Assembly: GCF_001494595.1 (NCBI RefSeq)
Contig: NZ_LN929908.1
Span: 1,525,716-1,589,715, forward strand
Direction of reading: 5' to 3'
From: Mycobacterium sp. M26
Lineage (GTDB): Bacteria > Actinomycetota > Actinomycetes > Mycobacteriales > Mycobacteriaceae
DNA length: 64,000 nucleotides
Positions 43,205-52,781 of the stretch are shown piece after piece (position 1 is the first letter of the stretch; each line of letters starts with the position of its first letter). The translations under genes and the position numbers were made by a program. The notes under the pieces are model-generated. The model was not told the DNA's origin, did no database searches, and saw only the letters and a program-made list of their open reading frames with translations.

Positions 43205-44469
43205 CGGGTTGCCGCGATGTTGGCCGCCCGTTGTGCGGCGGCCAGGGCGTCGGCCACCGGCGTTCGGCCCAGGAACATCTCGTCGAAGTAGGGCTTGATC
43301 GCCTGATACCCGGCCGCGAAGCCCGCTCCGCCGGGTGCGGCGATCCGCGGGCCGTCGAGCACCCGGAAGAACGGGCTGACGTCGATGCCCTTGGCCGACC
43401 AGTAGTCGAAGTAGACCTGTTGTGCGGGCAGGACGGCGGGGATGGCTGCACCGCGCCGGCCCAAGTACGCGTTGCCCGGAGTGCTGCCCAGCCAGGCCAG
43501 TACCTCGCGGACCGCACCCGGGTGCTTGCTGGCCGGATTGCCCGCGGCGGCAATGCCGTTGGTGACGCTGACCCGCCCCGCCGGGCCGATCGGAAGCATC
43601 GCCACGCCCCAGCGGAACGGCGCCTGCTCGGCGATCTGCGCCAGGTTGTAGGTGCCGGACTGGAACAGTGCCATCCGCCCGGCCAGGAACTGGTTGCGGG
43701 AGAAGTCGCCATTGCCGTTGGTGTCGGATGCCGGCGGTGCGACCTTGTCGGTGTTGATCAGGCCGACGATGTAGTCGAACGCGGTGACCGCCTGCGGGTT
43801 GTCGAAAGCGAACCGGTCGTCGGTGGCGAACACGCCGCCGGCTGAGCCGATGTAGTTGAGATAGATGCCCTGTAAGTCGTTGGCGGCGTTGTAACCCCAC
43901 TGCCTGCCGTGGGTGAGGCGCTTGAGCAACGGCCGCAGGTTGTCGACGGCGGGGTCGGGATCCCACCGCAGCGTGTCGAGTTCGTTCGGGCGCACGCCGT
44001 CGGCGGCCAGCAGGTCGGCGTTGTAGTAGACGGCAATACCCGCGTCGGTCAGTTGTGGCACACCCCAGAGCACACCGTTGCGGGTGAACTGGTTGACCAC
44101 CGAGCGGTCCCAGTCCGGGCCGGGTTGCAGGGCCATCAGTCGGTTGTTGTCGGCGTATTCGGCGAAGTAGGCGTTGTTGATCCAGAAGATGTCATCGGCG
44201 CCGCCGCCGGCCACATCGGTGCGCAGGGTGTCGAAGTAGCTGGCGTAGGCCACCACATTGGTGCGCACCTCGATACCGGGGTGGGTCCGGTTGAACTCGG
44301 CGAAGGAGTCGCGGTAGGCGGCGGCGACCTGCTGATCCCACAACCGCACCGTGATCACGACCTTGCCGCTGGGCTCGTCGGTGCGGCCGAGGACCCACAC
44401 ACAGCCGATCAGCACCAGCACCACGGCCAGCAGTGCGCCCAGCAGGAGAGTCGAAGAGCGCGGCCTCAT
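43201..44469 (-). CDS. uspC: ABC transporter substrate-binding protein (UspC-like)
   Basis: A 422-aa extracellular sugar-binding protein, the third gene of uspABC. The N-terminal hydrophobic segment ends in a lipobox-like VLIGC at residue 23, so it may be lipid-anchored. The type 1 solute-binding signature [13 protein letters not shown] and domain pattern are clear ([20 protein letters not shown]). ATG at 44469 overlaps the uspB stop (ATGA). In M. tuberculosis the homologue binds amino-sugar-type substrates; specificity here is inferred. No ATPase gene is adjacent. Confidence 0.9.
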   Translation of the reverse strand: MRPRSSTLLLGALLAVVLVLIGCVWVLGRTDEPSGKVVITVRLWDQQVAAAYRDSFAEFNRTHPGIEVRTNVVAYASYFDTLRTDVAGGGADDIFWINNAYFAEYADNNRLMALQPGPDWDRSVVNQFTRNGVLWGVPQLTDAGIAVYYNADLLAADGVRPNELDTLRWDPDPAVDNLRPLLKRLTHGRQWGYNAANDLQGIYLNYIGSAGGVFATDDRFAFDNPQAVTAFDYIVGLINTDKVAPPASDTNGNGDFSRNQFLAGRMALFQSGTYNLAQIAEQAPFRWGVAMLPIGPAGRVSVTNGIAAAGNPASKHPGAVREVLAWLGSTPGNAYLGRRGAAIPAVLPAQQVYFDYWSAKGIDVSPFFRVLDGPRIAAPGGAGFAAGYQAIKPYFDEMFLGRTPVADALAAAQRAANIAATR

Positions 44470-45278
44470 TTCAGCCCCGTCACCACGATCGAGCGCACGA
44501 TATGGCGCTGGAACGCCAGGAACAGCCCCAGCAACGGGACGATCGCCACCGTCGTCGCCGCCATCACCAGCGTCCACTGCGCGTTGTACTGCGTCTGCAG
44601 GCCCGCGGTGGCCACCGTCAGCACCCGCCAGGTGCGGCCGCTGGTGATGACCAGCGGCCACATGAACGAATTCCATTGCGAAACAACAGTGATCAACGTC
44701 AGCGTCACCAGGATCGGCTTGCTGGCCGGCAGCACCACATGCACGATCACGTCCAGGGTGTTGGCGCCGTCCAAGCGGGCGGCGTTCACCAGATCAGCCG
44801 GGATGGCCCGAAAGTACTCCCGCAGCAGGAAGATCGCGTACGGCGAGCCGAACAGGAACGGCAGCACCAGCGCCCAGAACGTGTTGCGCAGCCCGAGTTC
44901 GGCCATCATCAGATACAGCGGCACCACCGTCACCGTCGCCGGCACCATCAGGGTGGCGATGTACACCCAGAACAGGGCGTCGCGGCCGCGGAAGTTCAAC
45001 CGGGCGAACGCATACCCGGCCAGCACCGAGAACACCAGTTGTGCAAGGGTGATGATCGCCGTCATCAGCGCGGTCACCGCCAGCGCCCGCCCAAACCCCG
45101 CGTCGCCCAGAGCGCCGTAGTTGGCCAGCGTCGGCGGGTTCGGCATCGACAGTGGGGTACCCGTGGCGAACTGCTGAGCCGAGGTGAACGACGTCAGCAG
45201 CCCGAGGCCGAACGGCGCCAGCGTGATCACCGCCCCGGCCACCAGGCAGCCGTAGACCAGCGCGTTACGTGAGGTCAT
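44466..45278 (-). CDS. uspB: ABC transporter permease (UspB-like)
   Basis: A 270-aa inner-membrane permease of the MalG type. Six predicted helices begin NALVYGCLVAGAVITLAPFG. The EAA loop that docks the ATPase is EYFRAIPADLVNAARLDGAN followed by TLDVIVHVVLPASKP. ATG at 45278 overlaps the uspA stop by 14 bases. It pairs with UspA to form the channel. Confidence 0.92.
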   Translation of the reverse strand: MTSRNALVYGCLVAGAVITLAPFGLGLLTSFTSAQQFATGTPLSMPNPPTLANYGALGDAGFGRALAVTALMTAIITLAQLVFSVLAGYAFARLNFRGRDALFWVYIATLMVPATVTVVPLYLMMAELGLRNTFWALVLPFLFGSPYAIFLLREYFRAIPADLVNAARLDGANTLDVIVHVVLPASKPILVTLTLITVVSQWNSFMWPLVITSGRTWRVLTVATAGLQTQYNAQWTLVMAATTVAIVPLLGLFLAFQRHIVRSIVVTGLK

Positions 45279-46137
45279 AGCTGATCCGTCGACGGAAGTA
45301 GAGGTGCTGCACGATCGTCGCGCCGACCAGGATCACGAACAGCACCAATGCCATCACCGCGGCCCGTCCGATCGCGGCCGCCCCGAACGCCTCGGCGTAG
45401 ATGCGATGCGCCACCAGGTCGGTGCGGCCCGCCGGCCCGCCGCCGGTGAGGGCGTAGACGGTGTCGAACACCTGCGCGGCGCTGACGATGCCGGTGACCG
45501 ACACGAAGAACAGCGTCGGGCGCAGCATCGGCAGGGTGACATGCCAGAACCGCTGCCAGCTGGTCGCACCGTCGAGGCGGGCGGCGGCCTGGATCTGCGG
45601 CGGGATCGCCAGGATCCCGGCCAGGAAGAACAGCGTCACGTAGCCGACGTTGGTCCACACCGTCACCGCCGACACCACCGGCAGGGCCAGGCCGGGGTCG
45701 GTCAGCCACTCCACGGGCCGGCCCAGCACGGTGCTCACCGCGCCGTCGGTGGGTGCCAGGATCCAGTGCCACAGGACGGCCACCGCCAGCGGCGAGCACA
45801 CCCACGGCAGCACGTAGAGGGTGCGGAACACGCCGCTGCCGGGAAGTTCGCGGGCCAGCAGCCAGGCCGCCAGCAGTCCGAGCAGAATCTGGGCGGGCAC
45901 CACGATCGCGATGAACGCCAACGTCACCAGCAGCGAGTTGCCGAACCCGGGATCGGTCAGCACCGAGCGCCAATTATCCAGTCCCACATAGCGGATCGGG
46001 CCCAGCAAGTCCCAGCGGTGCAGGCTCAGCCACACCACCACCAGCATCGGCAGCAGCAGAAAACACACCACGCCGAACAGGCTCGGCGCCAACAGCGCGT
46101 ACCCCAGCAGGGTGCTGCGCCCACGCCGATTACTCAC
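45265..46137 (-). CDS. uspA: ABC transporter permease (UspA-like)
   Basis: A 290-aa inner-membrane permease of the MalF type with six predicted helices; LLGYALLAPSLFGVVCFLL is the first. The EAA loop is AGILAIPPQIQAAARLDGAT followed by SWQRFWHVTLPMLRP. Start GTG at 46137 (VSNRRGRSTLLGYAL). First gene of the uspABC operon, divergent from tldD across about 46 bp. A shared ATPase encoded elsewhere is presumably used, as for other carbohydrate importers of actinobacteria. Confidence 0.92.
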   Translation of the reverse strand: MSNRRGRSTLLGYALLAPSLFGVVCFLLLPMLVVVWLSLHRWDLLGPIRYVGLDNWRSVLTDPGFGNSLLVTLAFIAIVVPAQILLGLLAAWLLARELPGSGVFRTLYVLPWVCSPLAVAVLWHWILAPTDGAVSTVLGRPVEWLTDPGLALPVVSAVTVWTNVGYVTLFFLAGILAIPPQIQAAARLDGATSWQRFWHVTLPMLRPTLFFVSVTGIVSAAQVFDTVYALTGGGPAGRTDLVAHRIYAEAFGAAAIGRAAVMALVLFVILVGATIVQHLYFRRRISYDLT

Positions 46138-46183
46138 CTGAGCATTAAAGCCCGTGAGCGGGGCCGCCGGTTACGGTGTAGCG

Positions 46184-47698
46184 GTGAGTTCTCGTGACGT
46201 CGACCCCGACTTCCTGGCCCTGCCACGTCACAAACTGGCCGACGCCGCCCTGTCCGCGGCCCGGGCCGCCGGCGCCAGCTACGCCGACCTGCGCATCCAC
46301 GCGATCACCAACGAGGTGGTCCAGCTGCGCGACGGCGAGCTGGAGGCGGCGGTCACCGACCGCGAGATCGGCCTGGCGGTGCGGGTGATCGTCGACGGCA
46401 CCTGGGGCTTCGCCTCGCACGCCGAACTGGCACCCGAGGTCGCCGCCGACACCGCCCGCCGGGCAGTGTCCGTCGCGACCACCCTGGCCGCGCTGAACGC
46501 CGAGCGCATCGAGCTGGCCGCCGAGCCGGTCTACTCCGATGCCACCTGGGTCTCGACGTACGCCATCGATCCGTTCAGCGTGTCCACCGCCGACAAGATC
46601 GCGCTGCTGGGGGAGTACTCCGGCCGGCTGCTGGCGTCCGACGGGGTGGACCACGTCTCGGCGATGGTCAACACCGTCAAGGAGCAGGTTTTCTACGCCG
46701 ACACCTTCGGCTCGAGCATCACCCAGCAGCGGGTGCGGGTGATGCCGATGCTGGAGGCGGTGGCCGTCGACGCCGCCGCGGGCAGCTTCGAGTCGATGCG
46801 CACCCTGGCCCCGCCCACCGCGCGCGGGTGGGAGGCGGTCGCCGGTGACGAGGTCTGGGACTGGACCTCCGAGCTCGCCGAACTGCCCACCCTGCTGGCC
46901 GAGAAGACCAAGGCGCCCAGCGTCGTCGCCGGCCCCACCGACCTGGTGATCGACCCGACCAACCTGTGGCTGACGATCCACGAATCCATCGGGCACGCCA
47001 CCGAATACGACCGCGCGATCGGCTATGAGGCGGCCTATGCCGGCACCTCGTTCGCCACCCCGGACAAGCTCAACACCATGCGCTACGGCTCACCGGTGAT
47101 GAACGTGACCGCCGACCGTACCGTCGAATACGGTTTGGCGACAATCGGTTACGACGATGAAGGGGTGGCCGCGCAGAGCTGGGATCTGGTGCGCGACGGC
47201 ATCTTCGTGGGCTACCAGCTGGACCGGGTGTTCGCCCCGCGGCTGGGCCAGGCCCGCTCCAACGGCTGCTCCTATGCCGACTCTCCGCACCACGTGCCGA
47301 TTCAGCGGATGGCCAACGTCTCGCTGCAGCCGGGCGCCGAGGACCTGTCCACCGACGACCTGATCAGCCGGGTCAGCGACGGCATCTACATCGTCGGTGA
47401 CAAGTCGTGGTCAATCGATATGCAGCGCTACAACTTCCAGTTCACCGGGCAGCGGTTTTTCCGGATTCGCGACGGCAAGCTGGACGGCCAACTGCGTGAC
47501 GTCGCCTATCAGGCCACCACCACCGACTTCTGGAACTCCATGGAAGCCGTCGGCGGGCCCTCGACCTGGCGCCTGGGCGGGGCGTTCAACTGCGGCAAGG
47601 CCCAGCCCGGTCAGGTCGCCGCCGTCAGCCACGGCTGCCCGTCAGCCCTGTTCCGCGGTGTGAACGTGCTCAATACCCGTGAGGAGGCCGGCCGGTGA
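46184..47698 (+). CDS. tldD: Metalloprotease TldD
   Basis: A 504-aa subunit of the TldD/TldE protease, which degrades unfolded peptides and matures some ribosomal peptides. The metal site is HESIGHATE (H-E-x3-H) near residue 267. C-terminal sequence includes QPGAEDLSTDDLISRVSDGIYIVG. Start GTG at 46184 gives VSSRDVDPDFLALP, close to the M. tuberculosis N-terminus as remembered; a GTG 10 codons upstream is possible. The stop overlaps tldE by 4 bases. Confidence 0.92.
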   Translation: MSSRDVDPDFLALPRHKLADAALSAARAAGASYADLRIHAITNEVVQLRDGELEAAVTDREIGLAVRVIVDGTWGFASHAELAPEVAADTARRAVSVATTLAALNAERIELAAEPVYSDATWVSTYAIDPFSVSTADKIALLGEYSGRLLASDGVDHVSAMVNTVKEQVFYADTFGSSITQQRVRVMPMLEAVAVDAAAGSFESMRTLAPPTARGWEAVAGDEVWDWTSELAELPTLLAEKTKAPSVVAGPTDLVIDPTNLWLTIHESIGHATEYDRAIGYEAAYAGTSFATPDKLNTMRYGSPVMNVTADRTVEYGLATIGYDDEGVAAQSWDLVRDGIFVGYQLDRVFAPRLGQARSNGCSYADSPHHVPIQRMANVSLQPGAEDLSTDDLISRVSDGIYIVGDKSWSIDMQRYNFQFTGQRFFRIRDGKLDGQLRDVAYQATTTDFWNSMEAVGGPSTWRLGGAFNCGKAQPGQVAAVSHGCPSALFRGVNVLNTREEAGR

Positions 47699-49056
47699 TC
47701 CCCGCACAGCAGGTCGTCGAACTCGCCCTGGCCGCCGCCACTGCCGACGAGACCATCGTCATCGTCACCGACCGGGCCGAGGCGTCGCTGCGGTGGGCCG
47801 GGAACTCGATGACCACCAACGGCGTCGGAACCACCCGCACCACCACGGTGATCTCCATCGTCCGCAAGGGCAGTGCCGCCCACACCGGGGCGATCCGCAC
47901 CAGTGACGTCGACCCGGCAGCGATCCCCGCCGTGGTGGCCGCCGCCGAGCAGGCGGCCCATGCCGCACCCGAGGCCCGCGACAATGCCCCGCTGCTGTCC
48001 GGTGGCAGCACACCGCAGGACTGGAACGAGGCGGTCGCCGGGACCGGGGCCGAGGTGTTCAGCGACGTCGCCGAATCCCTGACCCGCGGATTCGCCGGCA
48101 CCGACAAGCTCTACGGCTACGCCCATCACCTGGTCGAGACGACGTTCCTGGCCACTTCGACGGGGGTGCGCCGCCGCTTCACCCAGCCCACCGGAACTGT
48201 GGAGATCAACGCCAAACGTGACGGCGCCAGCGCCTGGGCCGGGGTCAGCACCCCGTGGTTCACCGACGTGCCCACCGACGCCCTGCTCGACGACCTCGCC
48301 CTGCGGCTGGGTTGGGCGAAGAGGACCGTCGAGCTGCCCGCCGGCCGCTACGAGACGCTGATGCCGCCGTCGACGGTGGCCGACATGATGATCTACCTGG
48401 GCTGGTCGATGGACGGTCGGGGCGCGCAGGAGGGCCGCACCGCGCTGTCGGCGCCGGGCGGCGGAACCCGGGTGGGGGAGAAGCTCACCGACCTACCGCT
48501 CACGATGTACTCCGACCCGTTCGCGGCGGGCCAGGAGTGCGCGCCGTTCGTGCACGCCACCAGTAGCTCGGAGCGAATCTCGGTGTTCGACAACGGAATC
48601 GACATCGGCCGCGTCGACTGGATCCGGGACGGCGCCATCCACGCGCTGGCCTACCCGCGCGCGGCCGCCGCCGAGTTCGGTACGAACCCCGCGGTGCCCG
48701 CCGACAACCTGCTGATGACCGGTGGTAGCGCCGATCTGGCCGATATGGTGGCCGCCACCGAGCGGGGTCTGCTGCTGACCACCCTGTGGTACATCCGTAC
48801 CGTCGACCCCACCACGCTGCTGCTGACCGGGCTCACCCGCGACGGGGTGTACCTGATCGAGGATGGCGAAGTGACCGCCGCGGTCAACAACTTCCGGTTC
48901 AACGAGAGCCCGCTGGACCTGTTGCGGCGGGCCACCGAAGCCGGTGTGGCCGAGGCGACCCTGCCGCGCGAATGGGGTGACTGGGCCACCCGCGCGGTGA
49001 TGCCCACCCTGCGAATCCCGGACTTCCACATGTCCTCGGTCAGCCAGGCGCAATAA
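47695..49056 (+). CDS. tldE: TldE/PmbA-family protease subunit
   Basis: A 453-aa partner of TldD (PmbA family) that lacks the H-E-x3-H metal site, as expected. The N-terminal strand-helix region (VVELALAAATADETIVIVTD) and the beta-rich core (VGTTRTTTVISIVRKGSAAH) match the family; DNFRFNESP-type sequence (VNNFRFNESPLDLLRRATE) is near the C-terminus. GTG at 47695 overlaps the tldD stop, so the subunits are coupled. M. tuberculosis has the same pair (Rv2315c-Rv2314c, from memory). Confidence 0.9.
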   Translation: MIPAQQVVELALAAATADETIVIVTDRAEASLRWAGNSMTTNGVGTTRTTTVISIVRKGSAAHTGAIRTSDVDPAAIPAVVAAAEQAAHAAPEARDNAPLLSGGSTPQDWNEAVAGTGAEVFSDVAESLTRGFAGTDKLYGYAHHLVETTFLATSTGVRRRFTQPTGTVEINAKRDGASAWAGVSTPWFTDVPTDALLDDLALRLGWAKRTVELPAGRYETLMPPSTVADMMIYLGWSMDGRGAQEGRTALSAPGGGTRVGEKLTDLPLTMYSDPFAAGQECAPFVHATSSSERISVFDNGIDIGRVDWIRDGAIHALAYPRAAAAEFGTNPAVPADNLLMTGGSADLADMVAATERGLLLTTLWYIRTVDPTTLLLTGLTRDGVYLIEDGEVTAAVNNFRFNESPLDLLRRATEAGVAEATLPREWGDWATRAVMPTLRIPDFHMSSVSQAQ

Positions 49057-49064
49057 TCCTGAAG

Positions 49065-49907
49065 ATGAGCGACGATCTCGATGCTGAGCTGACCTCCCTC
49101 GTCGTGCAGTCCGCGCCCGACCAGCAGCGGCTGGTGGGGTTGATCCGCTCGACGTGCGCGACCGCACTGCAGCTGACCCCGCTGCCGTCCGAGCAGGCGG
49201 TGACCGAACCCGAGTCGGACACCGAGCGGATCGTGGCCGATTTCGCCGAACAGTTCAGCGTGGACGTCTCCGCGGTGTCGGATGCCCAGCGCGCGGCGCT
49301 CACCGGTGCGCTGGGCGCGGCGAGCTTCGGGGCGGTGATCCAGATGTTCGTCGCCGACTTCCTGCCGCGGGTCCGCAACGGGCTGGAGGTACTGGGGCAG
49401 CCGATCCCGTGGCTGCCCGAGTCGCCGCGCTGGGACGCCGGCATCGACGTCGGCGACGTGGTGTTCAACCGGCTGCTGCCCGGGGTGGCCCGGCTGCGGG
49501 CACTGGATCCGGTGACCTCCGAGGTGGTGCGGCTGCGCGGCGCGGCCCAGCACAACTGCCGGCTGTGCAAGTCGCTGCGCGAGGGCAACGCGCTGGACGC
49601 GGGTGGTTCGGAAACCCTCTACGAGGACATCGAGCACTACGAGAACTCGGCGTTGCTCTCCGATGCGCACAAGGCCGCCCTGCGCTATGTCGACGCGCTG
49701 ATCTGGTCGCCGGCCCGGATCAGTCCCGCGGTGGCGGCCGGGGTGCGCGAGCACTTCACCGCCGAGCAGGCCCGCGAGCTCACGCTGGATGTGATGCGCA
49801 ACGCCAGCAACAAGATTGCGGTGGCGCTGGCTGCCGACGCCCCCCGGGTTGCCGAGGGCACCGAGCGTTATCTCATCGACGCGGACGGTCAGACGCAGTA
49901 CGCCTGA
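49065..49907 (+). CDS. AhpD-like/carboxymuconolactone decarboxylase-family protein
   Basis: A 280-aa soluble all-helical protein. The C-terminal half carries an AhpD-like redox motif HNCRLCKSLREGNAL (CxxC preceded by H), and the N-terminal half (TLTGALGAASFGAVIQMFV) looks like a second, degenerate copy of the fold. It may be a peroxidase-type or thiol-disulfide protein; activity is inferred from the motif only. ATG at 49065, 8 bp after tldE, so probably in the same transcript. Its end overlaps the convergent threonine aldolase by 35 bases. M. tuberculosis Rv2313c holds the same place. Confidence 0.75.
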   Translation: MSDDLDAELTSLVVQSAPDQQRLVGLIRSTCATALQLTPLPSEQAVTEPESDTERIVADFAEQFSVDVSAVSDAQRAALTGALGAASFGAVIQMFVADFLPRVRNGLEVLGQPIPWLPESPRWDAGIDVGDVVFNRLLPGVARLRALDPVTSEVVRLRGAAQHNCRLCKSLREGNALDAGGSETLYEDIEHYENSALLSDAHKAALRYVDALIWSPARISPAVAAGVREHFTAEQARELTLDVMRNASNKIAVALAADAPRVAEGTERYLIDADGQTQYA

Positions 49908-50925
49908 GCACGCCGAGTGCGGCGTCGACGTCTTCGTCGGTGGTGGCCCACGAGCAGACGAACCGCACCGCCGGTTTGTGCGGGTCGGGGACGTGGACGA
50001 CGAAGTGCTCGCGAATCGCACGCAGGGTGTGCGGGTCCAGCTCGACGAACACCTCGTTGGCGTCGGCGGGGGAGGCCAGCGGCAGACCGAGATCGGTCAT
50101 GCCGGTGGACAGCCAGGCTGCCATCGCATTGGCATGGGCAGCCGCTCGCAGCCACTCGCCGTCGGTCAGCATGGCGTCGAATTGCGCTGATACGTAACGA
50201 TGTTTACTGGCGAGATGGCCGATCTGCTTCTGGGTGAACTCGATACCGGTGAAGTGTTCGGGGCGACGCACCAGAATGGCGTCGCCGAACATCATGCCGA
50301 TCTTGGTGCCGCCGACCGTCACGATATCGGCGTCGGCGATGGCTTCGGCCGGTGTAACGCCTAGAGCGGCAATGGCATTGGCGATCCGGGCGCCGTCGAC
50401 GTGGACCAGCAGATCCAGGCTGTGGGCATGCTTGACGAAAGCCGCCAGGGCATCGGGCTGCCAGACCCGGCCGTTCTCGGTGGACTGGGTGATGCTGACA
50501 ATGCGCGGCTGGGAATGGTGCACCTCACCGCGGCGGGTGATCCGCCGGGTCAGCAGCTCCGGGTCAATGATGCCGTCGTCGCTGGGCAGTGGGACCAGGC
50601 TGGCGCCGGAGATGCGGACCGGGCCGCCGGCCTCATCCATCAGGGAGTGCGCGATATCGCTGCACAGGATTTCGTCCCAGGGGCGTACCGCTGCGGACAG
50701 CGCAATGATGTTGGCGGCGGTGCCGGTGAAGGCGAACAGCACTTGGGCCTCCGGCGCCTCGAACGTTTCCCGGATCCGCTCGCTGGCCCGGTGGGTGATC
50801 GGGTCGGCGCCGTAGGAGGACAAAGCGCCGTGGTTGGCGGCGATCACGGCATTGAGTGCGGCCGGATGTGCGGGGGCGGCGTTGTCGGAAGCGAAGGCGG
50901 CGGACGTGTGCGGCACAGGTTTCAT
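49873..50925 (-). CDS. ltaE: Low-specificity L-threonine aldolase
   Basis: A 350-aa pyridoxal-phosphate enzyme that cleaves threonine or allo-threonine to glycine and acetaldehyde. SSYGADPITHRASERIRETF is the family N-terminal signature; LLVHVDGARIANA holds the PLP-binding D177 and R180, and TVGGTKIG holds the Schiff-base K208. ATG at 50925 (MKPVPHTSAAFASDNAAP) was chosen over a longer in-frame extension. The C-terminus overlaps the convergent AhpD-like gene by 35 bases. It is divergent from a GAF-domain gene. Confidence 0.88.
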   Translation of the reverse strand: MKPVPHTSAAFASDNAAPAHPAALNAVIAANHGALSSYGADPITHRASERIRETFEAPEAQVLFAFTGTAANIIALSAAVRPWDEILCSDIAHSLMDEAGGPVRISGASLVPLPSDDGIIDPELLTRRITRRGEVHHSQPRIVSITQSTENGRVWQPDALAAFVKHAHSLDLLVHVDGARIANAIAALGVTPAEAIADADIVTVGGTKIGMMFGDAILVRRPEHFTGIEFTQKQIGHLASKHRYVSAQFDAMLTDGEWLRAAAHANAMAAWLSTGMTDLGLPLASPADANEVFVELDPHTLRAIREHFVVHVPDPHKPAVRFVCSWATTDEDVDAALGVLRRTASDRPRR

Positions 50926-50992
50926 CGTTACACCCGGATTCGGAGTGAGGGAAACGCTCGACCATCCCGACCGCCGCTGGGACACTCCGGGT

Positions 50993-51490
50993 ATGGCGAG
51001 CGCAGAACCCCACAAGACCGATACCACCGCAGGACTGGCGCCCTTGGCCGGCCGGTTGGACAAGATCGCCGAGCAGTTGGGGGTGAAGTCGGTGCTGGTG
51101 ATGCGTTCGGAGCCTGACTCGATGGTGGTGGCTGCGACCGCAGGTGAGGCCACCCAGCACTACACCGTCGGCGCGGCGGGCAAGAAGGCGCTGGCCGACG
51201 AGTCCCGGGTGCCGCTGTACTGCGAGCGGGTGGTCGACTCCGACAGCCCGGTGTTCGTCCGCGACTCCCGGGAGGACGCGACCTTCGCCGGCAACGAGGA
51301 CGAGGTGGAGTTCGGTCTGCACAACTACCTGGGCCTGCCGGTGCACGACGGTTCCGGCCGGGTGGTGGGCACGGTGTGCGTGCTCGACGACTCGGCGCGC
51401 GAGTACACCGAGGACGAGCTGGCGCAGCTGTCGGCCCTGGCCGGCGAGGTCGAGGGCATCATCGACAGCGACGGCAGCGCGCTGGGCTGA
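50993..51490 (+). CDS. GAF-domain protein
   Basis: A 165-aa protein consisting of one GAF domain (about residues 15-155). ESRVPLYCERVVDSDSPVFV and NYLGLPVHDGSGRVVGTVCV are typical of phytochrome-like or redox GAF domains. No output domain is attached, so it may be a sensor partner or a free-methionine-sulfoxide-reductase-like enzyme; only one cysteine lies at a position seen in that family. ATG at 50993 is near GGG. It lies 53 bp upstream of a tRNA gene. Confidence 0.75.
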   Translation: MASAEPHKTDTTAGLAPLAGRLDKIAEQLGVKSVLVMRSEPDSMVVAATAGEATQHYTVGAAGKKALADESRVPLYCERVVDSDSPVFVRDSREDATFAGNEDEVEFGLHNYLGLPVHDGSGRVVGTVCVLDDSAREYTEDELAQLSALAGEVEGIIDSDGSALG

Positions 51491-51543
51491 CCTGGGGCTT
51501 GTCGCGGCCGAACCCCCGAGCATGCGACCATAGGTCCGCACCG

Positions 51544-51617
51544 GGGGCGGTAGCTCAGTCGGTTAGAGCCGCGGACTCATAATCCGCTGGTCGCGGGTTC
51601 GAGCCCCGCCCGCCCTA
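51544..51617 (+). tRNA. tRNA with CAU anticodon (Met elongator or Ile2)
   Basis: 74 nt with acceptor GGGGCGG/CCGCCCT (first pair G-U), a D arm TAGCTCAGTCGGTTAGAGC, anticodon loop CTCATAA with CAT at 51578-51580, T stem GCGGG/CCCGC and loop TTCGAGC, discriminator A. It lacks the initiator C1xA72 mismatch and the three G-C anticodon-stem pairs. The variable loop (TGGTC) resembles tRNA-Ile2, whose C34 is modified to lysidine, but Met elongator cannot be excluded. Confidence 0.9.
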
Positions 51618-51657
51618 CTCAAGATCAATCCGCCGCGGCCCGGCCATACTGGGTCTG

Positions 51658-52683
51658 GTGAGGCAACTGACATTCGTCGAACCAGGCGTGCTGGCGTGGC
51701 AGGACGCCCCTGACCCGCAGCCCGGCGCCCGCCAGGCCGTGGTGCGGCCCTTGGCCGTCTCCCGCTGCGATCTCGATATCGCGATGGCCGCCTTCGGCCT
51801 GTTCCCAGGGCCCTTCACCGTCGGCCACGAAATCGCCGCCGAGGTCATCGACGTCGGCCCCGGCGTCGACCGCATCCGACCCGGTCAGCGGGTCGCCGTG
51901 CCGTTTCAGGTCTCGTGCGGCACCTGCGCGCCCTGCTCCGAGCGGCACTACGCCGCGTGTCTGCCCAACCAGGCCCGCGCCGGGGCGGCGTTCGGCTTCG
52001 GCGCGGCAGGCGGCGGCCATGGTGGCGGACTGGCCGACCTGCTGCTGGTGCCCGATGCCGACCATCTCCTTGTGGAGGCGCCGCCCTCGATCAGCGACGT
52101 CGCGCTGGCCACCATCCCCGACAACGTCATCGACGGATACCGGGCCGTCGTCGACGGCCTGCGGGAACGGCCGGGCTCTGACGTCCTCATCGTCGGCGGA
52201 GACGCGCCGTCGATCAGTCTCTATACGATCCTGTGCGCGCAGGCCTTGGGCGCCGGACGGATCCGCTATGCCGACGGTGACCCGCAGCGGCTGGCCGCCG
52301 CCGCCGACCTGGGCGCCGACGTGATCGACGTGGGCGGTGAGTTTCCGCGCCGCCTCGACCGGGCCCCGATCGTCGTCGCCGCTTCCCTGCAGCAGGAGGG
52401 CCTGCACTGCGCGATCCGATCCACTGAGGCGTACGGCCGGCTGACATCGGTGACGATTCACTTCACCCCGGAGACGCCGCTGCCGTTGCTCGAGATGTAC
52501 ACGCGCGGAATCACTTTCCACACCTCGCGAGCTGATTCCCGGCGCTACCTTCCCGAACTACTCGACCTGGTGGCGGCCGGCCGTATCGATCCGCTCGCCG
52601 TGCCCACCACCACGGTCGGCTGGGACGACGCGGCCGGGCACTGGCTGCAACCGGCATTGAAGATGGTGGTCGTCCGGAACTAG
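51658..52683 (+). CDS. Zinc-type alcohol dehydrogenase-like protein
   Basis: A 341-aa MDR-superfamily protein. The GroES-like N-terminal domain has the catalytic zinc Cys (VSRCDLDIAM) and GHEIAAEVIDVG. The structural zinc loop CGTCAPCSERHYAAC is complete. The Rossmann domain has VLIVGGDAPSISLYT, an atypical nucleotide-binding motif instead of GxGxxG, so cofactor binding may be altered. Start GTG at 51658 (VRQLTFVEPGVLAW), 40 bp after the tRNA. Substrate unknown; probably NAD(P)-dependent. Confidence 0.83.
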   Translation: MRQLTFVEPGVLAWQDAPDPQPGARQAVVRPLAVSRCDLDIAMAAFGLFPGPFTVGHEIAAEVIDVGPGVDRIRPGQRVAVPFQVSCGTCAPCSERHYAACLPNQARAGAAFGFGAAGGGHGGGLADLLLVPDADHLLVEAPPSISDVALATIPDNVIDGYRAVVDGLRERPGSDVLIVGGDAPSISLYTILCAQALGAGRIRYADGDPQRLAAAADLGADVIDVGGEFPRRLDRAPIVVAASLQQEGLHCAIRSTEAYGRLTSVTIHFTPETPLPLLEMYTRGITFHTSRADSRRYLPELLDLVAAGRIDPLAVPTTTVGWDDAAGHWLQPALKMVVVRN

Positions 52684-52781
52684 TGCGCCAATTGTTCACG
52701 TTTCAAGTGATCTGATTCTGCATCCGTCCGGACCAAGATTTGCCATGCTGAGGCAACATCGTGAGGGACGGGGGTCCCAGT

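Noticed and set aside
51544-51617. Initiator tRNA-fMet
   Set aside because: The first acceptor pair is G-U, not C x A, and the anticodon stem lacks the three consecutive G-C pairs.
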